Shown here piece by piece: positions 57,066 through 64,000 of a stretch of 64,000 nt of DNA (the stretch's first letter is position 1; the number at the start of each line of letters is the position of its first letter). Made by a program: the position numbers and the translations under genes. The stretch is from Arthrobacter crystallopoietes (GTDB taxonomy: Bacteria > Actinomycetota > Actinomycetes > Actinomycetales > Micrococcaceae), in the NCBI RefSeq assembly GCF_017603825.1, contig NZ_CP072014.1, forward strand, positions 868,001 to 932,000. The letters run 5' to 3'. Under the pieces are notes generated by a model. That model worked only from the letters and a program-made list of their open reading frames with translations. It had not been told where the DNA came from and made no database searches.

Positions 57066-57989
57066 ATGCACATCGGCCTCATTGGACTTGGGAAAATGGG
57101 CTTCAACATGCGCCAACGCCTGCGTGACGCGGACATCAAGGTCACCGGCTACGACCGCAATCCCGAGCGGACGGACGTTGAATCGGTCGATGCGCTGGTG
57201 GCGACTGTTCCGGCCCCGCGGATTATCTGGGTGATGGTCCCCGCCGGGGAAATCACGGATTCGGTTATCACCGATCTGGCCGGAAAACTTGAAGCCGGAG
57301 ACCTTGTGATCGACGGCGGAAACTCCAAGTTTACGGAAGACCAGAACCATGAAGCTCTGCTGGCGGAGAAAAACGTTGGTTTTGTCGACGTCGGCGTCTC
57401 CGGCGGTGTGTGGGGGCTGGCCAACGGTTATGGACTAATGGCCGGTGGAGATCCGGATCGAGTCCAAGCAGCTATGCCGTTGTTCGATGCGCTACGTCCC
57501 GAGGGGCCGCGGGAAGAAAGCTTTGTTCACGTCGGCGATGTTGGTGCCGGCCACTATGCAAAAATGGTGCACAACGGCGTCGAATACGGACTCATGCAGG
57601 CCTATGCCGAAGGGTACGAACTGCTTGAAGCCAAGGACATCATCAAGGATGTCCATGGAACATTCCGCGCCTGGCAAAAAGGCACGGTCGTCCGATCGTG
57701 GCTGCTGGATCTCATGGTCAAGGCGCTCGAAGAAGACCCCGGCCTGAGCAAGATCGCCGGTTACGTCGAAGATTCGGGCGAAGGCCGCTGGACTGTGGAA
57801 GAAGCCATCGCCCACGCCGTCCCGGCGCCCGCCATTACCGCCGCGCTCTTCGCCCGGTTCGCTTCCCGGCAGGACGACGCCCCGGCCATGAAGATGGTCT
57901 CGGCCCTGCGCAACCAATTCGGCGGACATGCCGTCCGCGCCCCCGGCGCCCGAAACGCCGCAGAACAGCACAATGACAACCAGAAGTAG
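57066..57989 (+). CDS. gnd: 6-phosphogluconate dehydrogenase, short (YqeC/GndA) type
   Basis: 307 residues from the ATG at 57066; an ATG three codons earlier is possible. NAD(P) motif MHIGLIGLGKMGFNMRQRL, then VMVPAGEITDSVITDLAG, VIDGGNSKFTEDQ and FVDVGVSGGVWGLANGYGLMAGGD, with catalytic Lys/Asn in GAGHYAKMVHNGVEYGLMQAYAEGYELL. The short form lacks the long all-helical C-terminal repeat. Insertion of gnd between dnaN and recF is common in actinobacteria. Confidence 0.94.
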   Translation: MHIGLIGLGKMGFNMRQRLRDADIKVTGYDRNPERTDVESVDALVATVPAPRIIWVMVPAGEITDSVITDLAGKLEAGDLVIDGGNSKFTEDQNHEALLAEKNVGFVDVGVSGGVWGLANGYGLMAGGDPDRVQAAMPLFDALRPEGPREESFVHVGDVGAGHYAKMVHNGVEYGLMQAYAEGYELLEAKDIIKDVHGTFRAWQKGTVVRSWLLDLMVKALEEDPGLSKIAGYVEDSGEGRWTVEEAIAHAVPAPAITAALFARFASRQDDAPAMKMVSALRNQFGGHAVRAPGARNAAEQHNDNQK

Positions 57990-57999
57990 CCGCTGCTAG

Positions 58000-59181
58000 G
58001 TGTTTGTAGAGTATTTATCCCTGACTGATTTCCGGACCTATACCCAGCTGGATATCCCCTTTACGCCAGGAACCACTGTATTTGTGGGCTCAAACGGCGT
58101 CGGTAAAACCAATATTGTCGAAGCGATCGGCTATCTCGCGTCCCTGTCCTCGCACCGTGTCAGCACGGATGGCCCGCTCATCCGCTTCGGTGCAGAGCGG
58201 GCTCTTGTCCGCGCCAGGATTGTCCGCGGCGGCCAGTCCACCTCCTTGGAGCTGGAGATTAACCCCGGCAAGGCCAACCGTGTCCGGATCAACCGCGCGA
58301 ACCCCGTCCGTGCACGCGATGTCTTGGGTATCCTTCGGACAGTTCTTTTCGCACCGGAAGACTTATCGCTGGTTAAAGGCGATCCATCCAACCGGCGTCG
58401 GTTCGTCGATGAACTCCTGGCGAGCCTCGTTCCGCACCATGCCGCCACCCGCAGCGACTATGAGCGCGTCTTGAAACAGCGCAACGCGTTGTTGAAATCG
58501 GCGCGTGCCAGCGGCCGGTTCACCTCGACGCACGAGTCCACCCTTGAGGTCTGGGATCAGCACATGGCCCAGGCCGGCGCCGCTCTGCTCAAGGCACGAC
58601 TCGAACTGGTCGAACTGCTGCAGCCGCATGTCGCCGCCGCGTACGCATCTTTGACGGATGGTTCGAAAAAGGCCGCCGCCATTTACCGTTCCACTATCGA
58701 CCTGCAGCTTTCGGACGAGGGAGAAATAGAGAACGACGGCGGTGGGCAGGATCTCCCGTTGAGTTCCTTGAGCGTTCCGGAACTGGCTGCCAAGTACCTG
58801 GAGGCATTCCGGGCGCAGCGCAAAAAGGAAGTGGAGCGCGGCATTTCCCTGGTCGGGCCGCATCGCGACGAGCTCGAACTCGTGCTCGGCCCGACGCCGG
58901 CCAAGGGCTACGCATCCCACGGTGAAACTTGGTCGCTTGCTTTGTCTTTGCGACTGGCTTCCTACTATGTGCTCCGCGAAGATGACCAGACTCCCGGGGC
59001 TGCCCCGGTACTGATCCTTGACGATGTTTTTGCCGAACTCGATACCCAGCGACGGGATAAACTGGCTGGGATCGTGGCAGGCGCAGAGCAAGTCATCGTC
59101 ACGGCAGCAGTAGTAGAAGATATCCCCGCTGCCCTCAGTGGCGAGAAGCTGACAGTCATTCCGGGAGGGGTGGATCAGTGA
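58000..59181 (+). CDS. recF: DNA replication/repair protein RecF
   Basis: 393 residues from a GTG. SMC-like ATPase: Walker A GSNGVGKTNIVEAIGYLA (about 28-45), signature SLALSLRLASYYVL and Walker B PVLILDDVFAELDTQRRDKL. Assists RecA loading at gaps. The stop overlaps the next start (TGATG). Confidence 0.96.
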   Translation: MFVEYLSLTDFRTYTQLDIPFTPGTTVFVGSNGVGKTNIVEAIGYLASLSSHRVSTDGPLIRFGAERALVRARIVRGGQSTSLELEINPGKANRVRINRANPVRARDVLGILRTVLFAPEDLSLVKGDPSNRRRFVDELLASLVPHHAATRSDYERVLKQRNALLKSARASGRFTSTHESTLEVWDQHMAQAGAALLKARLELVELLQPHVAAAYASLTDGSKKAAAIYRSTIDLQLSDEGEIENDGGGQDLPLSSLSVPELAAKYLEAFRAQRKKEVERGISLVGPHRDELELVLGPTPAKGYASHGETWSLALSLRLASYYVLREDDQTPGAAPVLILDDVFAELDTQRRDKLAGIVAGAEQVIVTAAVVEDIPAALSGEKLTVIPGGVDQ

Positions 59182-59786
59182 TGGCAACTGGAAAACGTCC
59201 CCCTTCCGCACCTGGGGACAACCAAGGTGACCAAGCCGGTCTGCCGGCACCCCGCACCGGCCCCGCCCAGCCGGAGATAACGCACCACGACGAAATTGAT
59301 GCTGCCAAAGCGATGCTTAGCCGGGTTCGCGAAGCGGCCGCAGGGCGTGGCGATATCCGCACCCGGTCAGCCACACGCCGTCGTACGCCCTCGCCTCATC
59401 CTGTGAGCGCAACGTCGAAACAGGATTCCGGCCGGGATCCGAGGGGACTCGGATCGGTCTTCGGCCGTTTGGTTCAGGACCGGGGATGGTCTTCGCCGGT
59501 GGCTGTCGGATCCGTGATTTCCCGCTGGGACGAGCTTGTCGGGGCGGAGATTGCGGCGCACTGCCGACCGGAAAGCTTCCAGGACACAACAGTCCAAGTG
59601 CGCTGTGATTCCACCGCGTGGGCGACGCAGTTGCGCTTGATGAGCCACGCGCTGCTCAAACGCTTCGATGAAGCGCTCGGTGCAGGCGTGGTCACCAAAA
59701 TCCAGGTCCTCGCTCCGTCCGCGCCGAATTGGCGCAAGGGCTATCGGACCGTCAGCGGACGCGGCCCGCGCGATACTTACGGATAA
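59181..59786 (+). CDS. dciA: DUF721/DciA-like protein
   Basis: 201 residues. N-terminal 85 residues are Pro/Ser/Arg rich; the C-terminal DUF721 domain includes SVFGRLVQDRGWSSPVAVGSVISRWDELVGAEIAAHCRPESFQDTTVQVRCDSTAWATQLRLMSHALLKRF. DciA proteins load the replicative helicase in bacteria without DnaC/DnaI. TGATG overlap with recF. An alternative GTG start is one codon earlier. Confidence 0.88.
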   Translation: MATGKRPPSAPGDNQGDQAGLPAPRTGPAQPEITHHDEIDAAKAMLSRVREAAAGRGDIRTRSATRRRTPSPHPVSATSKQDSGRDPRGLGSVFGRLVQDRGWSSPVAVGSVISRWDELVGAEIAAHCRPESFQDTTVQVRCDSTAWATQLRLMSHALLKRFDEALGAGVVTKIQVLAPSAPNWRKGYRTVSGRGPRDTYG

Positions 59787-59805
59787 ACTCCACAGCATCG
59801 AAGCG

Positions 59806-59830
59806 GGCTCTTGCGAAATGCGCAGGAGCC
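59806..59830 (+). terminator. Hairpin after dciA
   Basis: Arms GGCTCTTGCG and CGCAGGAGCC (one G-T pair) with a 5-nt loop, 20 nt past the dciA stop. No T-run. Would separate the dnaN-dciA group from gyrBA. Confidence 0.5.
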
Positions 59831-59962
59831 AAGTAGAGCACTCAGAGGGCCGCCGCCTATACACCGACCCATAAGAGGCCCCTTCAATGCGGGAAAAGGC
59901 AGTTTCTTGCCCGTCCAGGGCCTGTTCATGCATAATTCGACGCCGCGACACGCTAGAATTAG

Positions 59963-62098
<2,136 letters not shown>

Positions 62099-62162
62099 TC
62101 AGGATGCCCGGCCGAAACCCTTTCCCTGGTAACACGATGACTTTGACAGAAGGAACGCAACG

Positions 62163-64000
<1,838 letters not shown>

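Overview
The window is high-GC actinobacterial chromosome carrying the replication origin. The gene order trxB-trxA-cwlM ... parB-parA-rsmG-jag-yidC-yidD-rnpA-rpmH | dnaA-dnaN-gnd-recF-dciA-gyrB-gyrA is the classical actinobacterial oriC neighbourhood. The inserted gnd, the GTG/TTG starts and the protein sequences suggest a member of the Micrococcaceae (Arthrobacter-like). That genus guess is inference from remembered family sequences; no search was run.

Left part (1 to about 31 kb) is accessory. It opens with an amide/peptide uptake and hydrolysis set: an AbgT-type transporter (5' cut by the window), an amidohydrolase, a two-unit Lrp/AsnC-like regulator, an M20 amidohydrolase and an MHS-type MFS carrier. 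Next come a lone AAA ATPase and an ArsR-SulP pair. A nitrogen-oxide module follows: a very large membrane-anchored copper nitrite reductase (nirK), divergent flavohaemoglobin (hmp), then narGHJI and narK on the minus strand. Together these would turn nitrate into nitrite and NO, with Hmp converting NO back to nitrate; no nor or nos gene is present here. After that come small stress or unknown genes (a PPOX-fold protein, a VOC protein, a possibly iron-regulated protein, a DUF1540 protein, an LLM oxidoreductase, katG), a decayed Abi-like fragment and a cluster of tiny ORFs.

A 19-bp motif (consensus GCCGATAACGGCGCATATG) recurs in the gaps between these accessory gene groups. It is always in the same orientation and punctuates the region like cassette borders.

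Middle part (32 to 42 kb) is conserved: a DUF418 membrane protein, a phosphoglycerate-mutase-like phosphatase, cca, a NUDIX hydrolase, murJ, a pseudokinase-like membrane protein, trxB-trxA behind a good SigR-type promoter, and a CwlM-like amidase with altered catalytic residues. A 22-bp tandem repeat (five units) precedes murJ.

From 42.4 to 47.6 kb lies about 5.2 kb with no convincing gene. It carries ten parS-like sites, and two more lie inside parB and parA, where they encode the peptide VSRET. This looks like a dedicated centromere next to oriC. oriC itself is best placed between dnaA and dnaN, with a second cluster of DnaA-box-like sites upstream of dnaA. The window ends inside gyrA.
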